From the NCBI GenBank assembly GCA_041652635.1, contig JBAZGW010000050.1, positions 1 to 10,725 of the forward strand: 10,725 bases of DNA, read 5' to 3'. Made by a program: the position numbers and the translations under genes. Shown here one piece after another: positions 4,785 to 10,725 of this stretch. How positions within the stretch are numbered: position 1 is the stretch's first letter; the number at the start of each line of letters is the position of its first letter. The stretch is from Undivivens sp041652635. GTDB lineage: Bacteria; Omnitrophota; Gorgyraeia; Gygaellales; Profunditerraquicolaceae. Under the pieces are notes generated by a model. That model was not told the origin of the DNA, ran no database searches, and was given only the letters and a program-made list of their open reading frames with translations.

Positions 4785-6119
4785 TTATTGTTTCACCCAG
4801 GCCAACAGCCTGCGGCTGACGCGTTCTTTGCCTAAGTAATACAGGACCTCGAACAGCCCGGGACCGATGGTTTTGCCGGTTAGCGCCACCCTGACCGGAT
4901 GTATCAATTCCCTGGATTGTAATCCCAGTTCAGTGAGCAGGTCGCGGAAACATTTCTCGATGGTCACGATGTCGAAGGGGTCAAGCGCGTTCAGGCGCTC
5001 AGCGAACAGTTTGAATTCGCGGGAAAAATCCCTGCTTAAGTGTTTCTCTTTGGCCTGCTCATCTATGACAAAATCGTCCTTGAACATGAAATCCGCCCAG
5101 GCGGGAAAGTCTTTCAGCGTGCCGAGCCTGCCCTGAAAGAGTTTGATCACCGAGAGCAGGTAATCCTTGCCGAAGCCGGAAACATCCAGGTTCTGTTCTT
5201 TAAGGAACGGCTCAAGCGCCGCGGCCAGTTCCAGGGTGTCGGCGGTCTTGATATATTGATTGTTTATCCAGTTAAGCTTGTCCATATCGAACGTCGCCGC
5301 TGTTTTATTGGCGTCTTTGATGTCGAATTTCTTGATCGCCTCCCTGATATCGATGATCTCCTGGTTGCCTCCCGGAGACCAGCCCAACAGCAGCAGGTAA
5401 TTCACCAGCGCTTCCGGCAGGTATCCCATACGACGGTAATCGCTGATAGCGGTGGCGCCGGTGCGCTTGGAAAGGCGCCCGCCGTCCTTACCGAGGATCA
5501 ACGGCAGGTGCGCGAAGTCCGGCACGGGAAGATTAAGCGCCTGATAGATCAATATTTGTTTCGGGGTGTTGGAAATATGGTCGTCACCCCGGATCACGTG
5601 ATTGATGTTCATCGCCGCGTCGTCCACCACGCAGGCAAAGTTGTAAGCCGGTGTCCCATCGGACTTGATCAACACCTGGTCCTTGATCACACCGGTATCA
5701 AAGACGATATCGCCGTGTATGAGGTCTTTGAACGACACCTTCTGCTGGATGACCTTAAAAATGACCGCTTCCTGTTTCTTGTCCGCTTCGGCGTCGTCCT
5801 CCGCGCCTTCGACGTCCGTCTCAAGCGGAGAAGCTCGGTAAGCCTTGCCGTCCTTCAGCAGACGCTCTGCGACTTCGCGGTAGATCTCGAAACGTTTGCT
5901 CTGGTAATATATCTCATCCCAGTTAAAGCCCACCCAGGAAAGGCTGTCCAATATTTCGTCGAGATATTCCTGTTTGGAACGCTTAACGTCCGTATCCTCG
6001 ATCCTCAGGATGAACTTTCCTCCTTGGGCGCGCGCGTACAACCAGTTGAACAAAGCCGTGCGCGAACCTCCGATATGCAGAAATCCCGTGGGGCTGGGAG
6101 CGAATCTTACTCTAACCAT
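4785..6119 (-). CDS. gltX: Glutamyl-tRNA synthetase
   Basis: 444 aa cytosolic class I synthetase that attaches Glu to tRNA-Glu (and to tRNA-Gln if non-discriminating). The N-terminus VRFAPSPTGFLHIGGSRTA carries the HIGH motif as HIGG (15-18). The second ATP motif is RLSKR (215-219, the KMSKS position), followed by TGATAISDYR. The C-terminal signature HPVRVALTGKTIGPGLFEVL is at 407-426. The stretch that holds the Cys/His zinc site in some GluRS is shortened to an Asp/Glu-rich linker (about 97-116) with no Cys, so zinc binding is not expected. That shortening, roughly 20 or more residues, explains much of the low total length (typically 460-490). The start follows AAAGGAAGAGAA, a good ribosome binding site. 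The gene lies 77 bp after the gamma-subunit stop and may be read from the same transcript. Identity is certain; whether it is discriminating cannot be read without an alignment. Confidence 0.97.
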   Translation of the reverse strand: MVRVRFAPSPTGFLHIGGSRTALFNWLYARAQGGKFILRIEDTDVKRSKQEYLDEILDSLSWVGFNWDEIYYQSKRFEIYREVAERLLKDGKAYRASPLETDVEGAEDDAEADKKQEAVIFKVIQQKVSFKDLIHGDIVFDTGVIKDQVLIKSDGTPAYNFACVVDDAAMNINHVIRGDDHISNTPKQILIYQALNLPVPDFAHLPLILGKDGGRLSKRTGATAISDYRRMGYLPEALVNYLLLLGWSPGGNQEIIDIREAIKKFDIKDANKTAATFDMDKLNWINNQYIKTADTLELAAALEPFLKEQNLDVSGFGKDYLLSVIKLFQGRLGTLKDFPAWADFMFKDDFVIDEQAKEKHLSRDFSREFKLFAERLNALDPFDIVTIEKCFRDLLTELGLQSRELIHPVRVALTGKTIGPGLFEVLYYLGKERVSRRLLAWVKQ

Positions 6120-6138
6120 TTCTCTTCCTTTCTCGGAC

Positions 6139-6156
6139 TTAGCAGTCTGCTAAAAA
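6139..6156. repeat. Solo end of the inverted-repeat element upstream of gltX
   Basis: TTAGCAGTCTGCTAAAAAA begins at 6139 and matches the left end of the 3869-3997 element (AACAGTCTGCTAAAAAA) apart from the leading bases. TTAGCAG and CTGCTAA form a perfect 7-bp dyad around one base. It lies in the 77-bp gap between the gamma subunit and gltX. On the minus strand the T-run precedes the dyad, so it is not a terminator for the operon. Confidence 0.55.
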
Positions 6157-6196
6157 ATGTATGCATTCATTCCGGAATTGCCCGGCGCATATCCCG

Positions 6197-6745
6197 CTAT
6201 TTGACCAGCGCGATACCGGCAAGCAACGCTTTCTTGTTCATCTCCAGCAATTCACGTTTTTGCTGTTTAACAATATCCAGTACGCTTTCGACAGAAACGA
6301 TATTCTTTATCGCCACATAAGCGCCGAGCGCGACCATATTAGCGGCTTTCATGGAACCGGCGGCGCTGACCGCCTTTTCGCTGAAAGGATACCCCCTGAC
6401 GTCTATCCCTGTCCTACGCGGAACGGACGCCAACGAAGAATTATACAACAATATGCCGCCCGGCTTCAATCTCGAAGAAAACTTCTCCAGAGAAAGCTGA
6501 TTCATGACTATCAACGTGTCAGCCGTCTCCACATAGGGAGAGGCGATCTCTTCTTTAGAGATAATTATCATGCAATTCGCGGTTCCGCCGCGGACTTCGG
6601 CCCCGTAGGAAGGAAGCCAGGTGACCTGTTGTCCGGCGCGCATCCCCGCCTCGGCCAGCAATTTGCCGAGCAGCATTATCCCCTGTCCGCCTGAACCGGC
6701 GGCGATGATCTTTTCGGTCAGTTGTATTTTACCGGAGCTATCCAT
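6197..6745 (-). CDS. 2-oxoacid:ferredoxin oxidoreductase, gamma subunit
   Basis: 182 aa. The POR/KOR gamma domain takes part in CoA-dependent oxidative decarboxylation as part of the alpha-beta-gamma-delta complex in the cytoplasm. The diagnostic motif GSGGQGIMLLGKLLA begins at residue 17, followed by WLPSYGAEVRGGTANCMIII, which is typical of the family. I take the ATG at 6745: it overlaps the beta-subunit TAA by one base (TAATG) and has AGGA eight bases upstream. A longer frame starting at 6838 would overlap beta by about 90 bp and adds a sequence foreign to the family. The length is normal. It is the last of four consecutive subunit genes. The domain is secure, the exact 2-oxoacid substrate is not. 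Confidence 0.93.
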   Translation of the reverse strand: MDSSGKIQLTEKIIAAGSGGQGIMLLGKLLAEAGMRAGQQVTWLPSYGAEVRGGTANCMIIISKEEIASPYVETADTLIVMNQLSLEKFSSRLKPGGILLYNSSLASVPRRTGIDVRGYPFSEKAVSAAGSMKAANMVALGAYVAIKNIVSVESVLDIVKQQKRELLEMNKKALLAGIALVK

Positions 6746-7473
6746 TATTTGATCCTGCCTAACGGAAATTCTTTTACCATCGTGTCTTTTATCCAATCCA
6801 TCGCCGCCACAGGGGACATCCCCCAATAAGTCGGGCACGGGGAAAGCAGTTCCACAAGGGAAAACCCGTTCTTTTTAAGCTGGTTGTCGAAAGCCAGATG
6901 AATGGCGGCCTTGGCCCTGATTATTTCCTGCGGAGAAAAAAGCCCCCTGCGTTCGACATACTTTACGCCCGGCAATGCCGCCAGCAATTCGGATATCTTC
7001 AACGGATACCCCTGCAGATCAGCCTGCCTGCCGAGCGGTGTGGTGCTGGTAACCTGCCCCAGCAAAGTGGTCGGGGCCATCTGCCCGCCGGTCATCCCGT
7101 AGATGGCGTTATTCACAAAGATCACTGTAAGATTTTCTCCGCGGTTGGCGGCGTGTATCGTCTCATTGGTGCCGATCGCGGCCAGATCCCCGTCCCCTTG
7201 GTAAGTGAACACTGTCCTATCGGGCCTGCAGCGTTTGATCGCCGTGGCCACCGCCAACGCCCTGCCATGAGCCGCTTCGCAACAATCAAAATTCCAGTAA
7301 TCATAGGCCACCACGGCGCAGCCCACGGGGGCGACGCCGATCACTTTCTCCCTGAGGCCGAGTGTATCTATCACTTCCGCGACCAAACGGTGCGCTATGC
7401 CGTGCCCGCACCCGGGGCAATAATGTGTAACCGCGTTTCTCAATGATTCCGGGCGGGAAAATATTTTTCTCAT
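6745..7473 (-). CDS. 2-oxoacid:ferredoxin oxidoreductase, beta (thiamine diphosphate) subunit
   Basis: 242 aa. This subunit carries thiamine diphosphate and, in relatives, a [4Fe-4S] cluster. CPGCGH (19-24) gives two cluster Cys; further Cys are C52, C64/C65 and C213 (SPCPTYWG). The ThDP/Mg motif is GDGDLAAIG (93-101) with the paired Asn N121-N122 in FVNNAIYGMTGGQ. AYDYWNFDCCEAAHGRA (56-72) and APTTLLGQ (133-140) are typical of the Vor/Kor branch. The start ATG at 7473 overlaps the alpha-subunit TGA (ATGA), with GGAGG eleven bases upstream. It is translationally coupled within the four-gene set. The match is strong over the full length. KorB or VorA would both be acceptable names, and the sequence does not decide between them. 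Confidence 0.95.
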   Translation of the reverse strand: MRKIFSRPESLRNAVTHYCPGCGHGIAHRLVAEVIDTLGLREKVIGVAPVGCAVVAYDYWNFDCCEAAHGRALAVATAIKRCRPDRTVFTYQGDGDLAAIGTNETIHAANRGENLTVIFVNNAIYGMTGGQMAPTTLLGQVTSTTPLGRQADLQGYPLKISELLAALPGVKYVERRGLFSPQEIIRAKAAIHLAFDNQLKKNGFSLVELLSPCPTYWGMSPVAAMDWIKDTMVKEFPLGRIK

Positions 7474-8551
7474 AGTTTACGCGCCTCCGCGGCGATCGCT
7501 TCCTCCCGGGGAAAACCTCCCCCGGCCCTGCCGATAAAATTCACCCTCGCCCTGCCGTTAAGCGCCAGTTTGACATCTTCCAGCATCTGGCCGTAAGACA
7601 TCTCCGCCACCAGGTAGGCGCGCGCGGGGGAAACACTCGGCAGAAAAGCTTCAGCCGGGAACGGCCAAAGAGTCACCGGCCTGATCAATCCCGCTTTCTT
7701 TCCCTCGCTGCGTAGTTGACGGACAACCGCCGCGCAGATCCTGGCCATAGTTCCGTATGCCACCAGCACCAAATCGGCATCCTTCAGCATCATTCCTTCA
7801 TAACGCGTCTCTTTAGCCCGGACCAGGGAATATTTCTTTTGCAGGCGCAAATTGAATTCTTCCAGGTCTCCGTCTTTAAGATAAAATGATTTTACCACGT
7901 TCGGTTTTCTGCCGGCGCAGCCGGTCAAAGCCCACGGCTTAGACGCTAAGAGTGCTGCCTTCGCGTATTTTTTCGCGGCCGCACCTGACGGGACGCGCAC
8001 GCGAAGCGGCTCCATTACCTGCCCCAGCATCCCGTCCCCTAAGATCATGGCCGGCATCCGGTAATTATCCGCCAGATCAAAAGCGGAGAACATGGAATCG
8101 AACGCTTCCTGCACACGCGAAGGAGCCAGCACCAGGCAATGATAATCTCCGTGCCCGCCGCCCTTCGTCGCCTGAAAATAATCCGATTGTGAAGGCCAGA
8201 TATTCCCAGGCCCGGGCCTCCGCGCATCATATTCACGATCACCGCCGGCAGCTCCGCGCCCGCCAGATAAGAGATCCCTTCCTGTTTCAGGCTTATTCCC
8301 GGGCTGGACGAAGAAGTCATTGCCCTTACTCCGGCGGCGGCCGCGCCCATGACCATATTTATGGCGGCGACCTCCGATTCAGCCTGAATAAAAACTCCCC
8401 CGGCTTCCGGCATACGCCTGGCCATATAGGCGGTCAATTCATTCTGCGGGGTGATCGGATACCCGGCGTAAAAACGGCAGCCCGCCTGGATAGCGCCTTC
8501 GGCGACGGCCTCATTTCCGCTCAAGAGCACTTTCACGTCTTTCTTCTTCAC
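7470..8551 (-). CDS. vorB: 2-oxoacid:ferredoxin oxidoreductase, alpha subunit (VorB-like), interrupted by a one-base frameshift
   Basis: About 360 aa once the frame is repaired. It binds the 2-oxoacid and CoA. First part (8551 to about 8205): GNEAVAEGAIQAG, YPITPQNEL, QAESEVAAINMVMGAAAAG, SSSSPGISLKQEG and RGGPGLG, the pattern of 2-oxoisovalerate (VorB) type subunits. Second part (about 8204 to 7470), in the next frame: NIWPSQSDYFQATKGGGHGD, then LAPSRVQEAFDSMFSAFDLA, MILGDGMLGQVMEP and the C-terminal domain ending EARKL. The join needs GGAAATATC where the sequence has GGAATATC, so one A is missing (plus-strand 8203-8204). The start is GTG at 8551: it overlaps the delta-gene stop (GTGA) and follows AGAGGTG; the in-frame ATGs at 8602 and 8572 lie inside delta. 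A sequencing error or a recent mutation would both explain it. No slippery heptamer is seen. As given, the gene would not make a full-length alpha subunit. Confidence 0.9.
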
Positions 8552-8754
8552 TTTTGCACCTCTATGCAGCATTCCGGACAGACCAGCGCGCAGAAACAAC
8601 AACCGCCGCAGGTATTTTTATCGTCGTGGAATTCCACGAATACGGCCCCCATGGCATTCAAGCGGCCGGATTGCTTCAGCAGCCCTTTATGACAGAGCCT
8701 CACGCACAAACCGCACCCCTTACATTTATCGGCGTCTATGATCAATTTGGCCAT
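8548..8754 (-). CDS. 2-oxoacid:ferredoxin oxidoreductase, delta subunit (2[4Fe-4S] ferredoxin)
   Basis: 68 aa ferredoxin subunit that passes electrons from the catalytic subunits to external ferredoxin. The first cluster motif is C11-KG-C14-GL-C17-VRL-C21, the second C49-GG-C52-CF-C55-ALV-C59-P. Extra Cys are at 53, 62 and 63. The size fits a stand-alone delta subunit. Three bases separate its ATG from the dxs stop, and GAGG lies about ten bases upstream inside the dxs end. Its TGA overlaps the GTG of the alpha gene. The order delta-alpha-beta-gamma supports assignment to the complex rather than to a free ferredoxin. Confidence 0.94.
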   Translation of the reverse strand: MAKLIIDADKCKGCGLCVRLCHKGLLKQSGRLNAMGAVFVEFHDDKNTCGGCCFCALVCPECCIEVQK

Positions 8755-8757
8755 ACT

Positions 8758-10629
8758 TCATTTCCTCACTACGGCTGCGATCCGGGCGGCGATACCGGCG
8801 GCGTCCAAACCGTAACGCTCCAGTAACTCCTGCCTTTTGGCGCAAGGCGGGAATTCTTCCGGAACGCCCATCTTGGTCACGGGAACACCCAGCATTTCTT
8901 CCACGGCCGAGCCGAACCCGCCTTCGATTATACCGTCTTCCACAGTAAAAATTAACTTTGACTTCCCGGCGATCCTGGCGAGCAGGGCCGCATCCAGCGG
9001 TTTGACGAACCTGGCGTTAACCACGCTGCCGGATAATCCTTTTGCTTCCAACAGGACGGCGGCTTCTTCGGCCGCTGAAACAACGCTGCCCAGGGCAAAG
9101 ACCGCGAAATCACCGCCTTCTCTCAATATTTCGGCTTTCCCGAGTTCTATTGGCCGCGCTTTTCCCTCCGTCAACCGCCGCCGCAGAAGGCAAACGGATG
9201 TCTTGGGATATCTTAAAGCGACCGGTTTTTTCAATGTCAGGGAAAGATCCAGCATCATCTCCAGTTCTTCGGCGTCGGCCGGAACCAGCACCGTCATATT
9301 CGGGATGTTCCTTAGAAAAGCGATATCGAATATTCCCTGATGCGTGGGGCCGTCGTCACCCACAAGTCCGGCGCGGTCCATTGCGAAAACAACGTGCAGC
9401 CCCTGCAGGGCCACACTCTCGATTATCTGGTCATACGCCCTCTGCAGAAAAGTGGAATAGATCGCTACCACAGGGATCATCCCCTGCCTGGCCAGTCCGG
9501 CGGCAAAACAGACGGCGTGCCCTTCGGCGATGCCGACATCGAAAAATCGCTGCGGGTATTTATCCCGGAAACTATCCAACCCCGTGCCTTCCGCCATAGC
9601 CGCGGTGATCGCGGCCAGCCTGTTTTCACTGCCGGCGAGCCCGGTCATTTTTCTGCCGAAGACAGAGGTATAAGTGGGGCTCGAGGGCACTGAAGGCTCC
9701 CGCTTTTTCTCCCCCGACAGGTCGAACGGGCCGGTGCTGTGGAAACGAACCGGGTCTTTTTCCGCGGGAGCGAACCCTTTGCCTTTTTTAGTGATCACGT
9801 GCAGAAATAACGGCCCTTTAAAAGCGATTATCTTCTTCAACGCGGGCACCAGATGGGAAAGATTATTCCCGTCGAAGGGGCCGAAATACCTGAATCCCAG
9901 TTCCTCGAAAAAGACACCGGGAATAAACAGTCCTTTCAATCCTTCCTCGAATTTATTGGCCAGTTTCAATAATCTCTTGCCGCGGGGCACGCGCGAATTA
10001 AGAAAAGCCTCCAGGGAATTACGAAAACGGTTATAAAGCGGCAGGGAAATGATCTTGTTTATATATGTGCTCACCGAACCGACGTTGGGAGCGATGCTCA
10101 TTTCGTTGGTATTCAGGACCACCAGCAGGTCTTTTTTTAAGTGGCCGGCGTTGTTCAACCCCTCAAAACAAAGCCCTCCGCTTAAAGATCCGTCACCGAT
10201 CACCGCCGCGGCCCTGAATTTATTATCGGGCCCCTGGATCTCCCCGGCGCAGGCAAGGCCGAGGGCGAGAGAAACCGCCGTGGAACTGTGCCCGGTGGTA
10301 AAAAGGTCGAACTCCGACTCTTCTTTGCAGGGGAATCCGCTTAACCCGCCGTAACGCCGCAGGCCTGAGAGAGCGGAGTTCCTGCCGGTTATGATTTTAT
10401 GCGCGTAAGTCTGGTGGCCGACGTCCCAGACGATCTTGTCCCGCGGAGTATCCAGGCAATAATGCAGGGCGATCGCCAGTTCCACCGCTCCGAGGCTTGA
10501 CGCCAAATGCCCGCCGTTAGCCGAGACCACTTCCAGAATACGGCGGCGTATTTCACCGGCAAGTTCCGGCAATTGTTCCACGGTCAACCCCCGTAGATCG
10601 GCGGGGGAATTAATCCGTTCCAGAAGCAT
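8758..10629 (-). CDS. dxs: 1-deoxy-D-xylulose-5-phosphate synthase
   Basis: 623 aa, normal length. It condenses pyruvate and glyceraldehyde 3-phosphate, releasing CO2, and begins the MEP route to isoprenoids; it also feeds thiamine and pyridoxal synthesis. Active-site landmarks are H41 (GGHLASSLGAVEL), H72 (WDVGHQTYAHKIITGR), the ThDP/Mg motif GDGS (145-148) with FEGLNNAG, and NTNEMSIAPNVG (173-184). The catalytic Glu is E369 in DVGIAEGHAVCFAAGLA; many homologues have Q where G370 stands. DRAGLVGDDGPTHQGIFD (418-435) carries H430. The start ATG at 10629 overlaps the xseB TAA (TAATG) after a strong GGAGGAA. It is cytosolic, a homodimer in the family. xseB next to dxs is a common bacterial arrangement. 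The following 2-oxoacid oxidoreductase genes are unusual partners, though both enzymes use ThDP and 2-oxoacids. Confidence 0.97.
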   Translation of the reverse strand: MLLERINSPADLRGLTVEQLPELAGEIRRRILEVVSANGGHLASSLGAVELAIALHYCLDTPRDKIVWDVGHQTYAHKIITGRNSALSGLRRYGGLSGFPCKEESEFDLFTTGHSSTAVSLALGLACAGEIQGPDNKFRAAAVIGDGSLSGGLCFEGLNNAGHLKKDLLVVLNTNEMSIAPNVGSVSTYINKIISLPLYNRFRNSLEAFLNSRVPRGKRLLKLANKFEEGLKGLFIPGVFFEELGFRYFGPFDGNNLSHLVPALKKIIAFKGPLFLHVITKKGKGFAPAEKDPVRFHSTGPFDLSGEKKREPSVPSSPTYTSVFGRKMTGLAGSENRLAAITAAMAEGTGLDSFRDKYPQRFFDVGIAEGHAVCFAAGLARQGMIPVVAIYSTFLQRAYDQIIESVALQGLHVVFAMDRAGLVGDDGPTHQGIFDIAFLRNIPNMTVLVPADAEELEMMLDLSLTLKKPVALRYPKTSVCLLRRRLTEGKARPIELGKAEILREGGDFAVFALGSVVSAAEEAAVLLEAKGLSGSVVNARFVKPLDAALLARIAGKSKLIFTVEDGIIEGGFGSAVEEMLGVPVTKMGVPEEFPPCAKRQELLERYGLDAAGIAARIAAVVRK

Positions 10630-10725
10630 TATTCCTCCGGTCCTTCGTTTTTCTTCTCAAAAGGCTTAAGTTCCATATCGCCTTTTTTGTTTTTGGAAAG
10701 AACGTCTATTTTTTTCTTTGCGTTC
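10629..10725 (-). CDS. xseB: Exodeoxyribonuclease VII small subunit, C-terminal end (partial)
   Basis: The last 31 codons of a gene that enters from the right edge, with stop TAA at 10631-10629. The peptide NAKKKIDVLSKNKKGDMELK followed by PFEKKNEGPEE fits the XseB C-terminus, where an alpha-helical coiled hairpin ends in a K/E-rich tail with a PFE motif. XseB associates with XseA to degrade single-stranded DNA. The stop shares a base with the dxs start, so the two are translationally coupled. The fragment is short, so identification rests on this tail plus the well-known xseB-dxs adjacency. Confidence 0.8.
   Translation of the reverse strand, partial: NAKKKIDVLSKNKKGDMELKPFEKKNEGPEE

Noticed and set aside
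5040..6320. 426-codon plus-strand ORF opposite gltX
   Set aside because: It is antisense to a certain gltX, has no recognisable motif and low-quality composition, and all credible genes in the window are on the minus strand.
6746..6838. Longer gamma-subunit start at 6838
   Set aside because: It would overlap the beta gene by about 90 bp. The ATG at 6745 overlaps the beta stop by one base, has a ribosome binding site and starts the family-like sequence.
8552..8602. Alpha-subunit start at ATG 8602 or 8572
   Set aside because: Both lie inside the delta gene; GTG at 8551 has the stop/start overlap GTGA and an AGAGGTG site, which fits the coupling seen in the rest of the operon.
6161..10354. Numerous plus-strand ORFs opposite the oxidoreductase genes and dxs
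   Set aside because: They are antisense shadows produced by the GC-rich codon pattern of well-identified minus-strand genes.
1..10725. CRISPR array or rRNA
   Set aside because: No regularly spaced repeats with unique spacers and no rRNA-like sequence were seen on either strand.

Overview
Every gene I can support in this window lies on the minus strand, so the text is best read from right to left. The organism looks like an uncultured bacterium of the Candidatus Omnitrophota (OP3) type. The main pointer is the gene at the left edge. It encodes a large exported protein whose N-terminal block (for example RPMHLR, LEADLNLKKD, LKVMLEQDYLKD, LRQVYYSLIL) matches, from memory, a recurrent unnamed family in that phylum. 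That assignment is inference, because no marker gene is present.

Right part (10725-6197): a tightly packed operon with overlapping stops and starts. It begins with the tail of xseB (exonuclease VII small subunit). Next come dxs (first step of the MEP isoprenoid pathway) and a four-subunit 2-oxoacid:ferredoxin oxidoreductase of Vor/Kor type in the order delta (ferredoxin), alpha, beta, gamma. The alpha gene carries a single-base frameshift near 8203-8207. Apart from that it is complete, and both halves match the family. The Vor/Kor enzyme links 2-oxoacid oxidation to ferredoxin reduction and acyl-CoA formation, which suits an anaerobic metabolism.

Middle (6196-4408): a short spacer with a repeat fragment, then gltX (glutamyl-tRNA synthetase). 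A near-consensus promoter follows, then a leader holding an imperfect 48-bp tandem repeat, and then tRNA-Gln(CTG). An 86-bp dispersed repeat starts exactly at the 3' end of the tRNA.

Left-middle (4407-1394): an accessory, AT-richer, repeat-laden stretch. It holds a GIY-YIG single-domain protein with an unusual open leader and a roughly 129-bp inverted-repeat element that supplies this gene's stop codon. A 20-bp perfect palindrome lies next to it, followed by a small P-loop NTPase of unknown function, an intrinsic terminator and a class II Fic protein with its own promoter. A second copy of the 86-bp repeat lies in the gap after fic. Left edge (1393-1): the exported large protein, cut by the window end.

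The most interesting structure is the module tRNA-Gln / 86-bp repeat / open leader / GIY-YIG, together with the second, orphan copy of the 86-bp repeat 2.9 kb away. The two copies are 84/86 identical and keep the same reading frame open, but only one has a tRNA and a GIY-YIG gene beside it.
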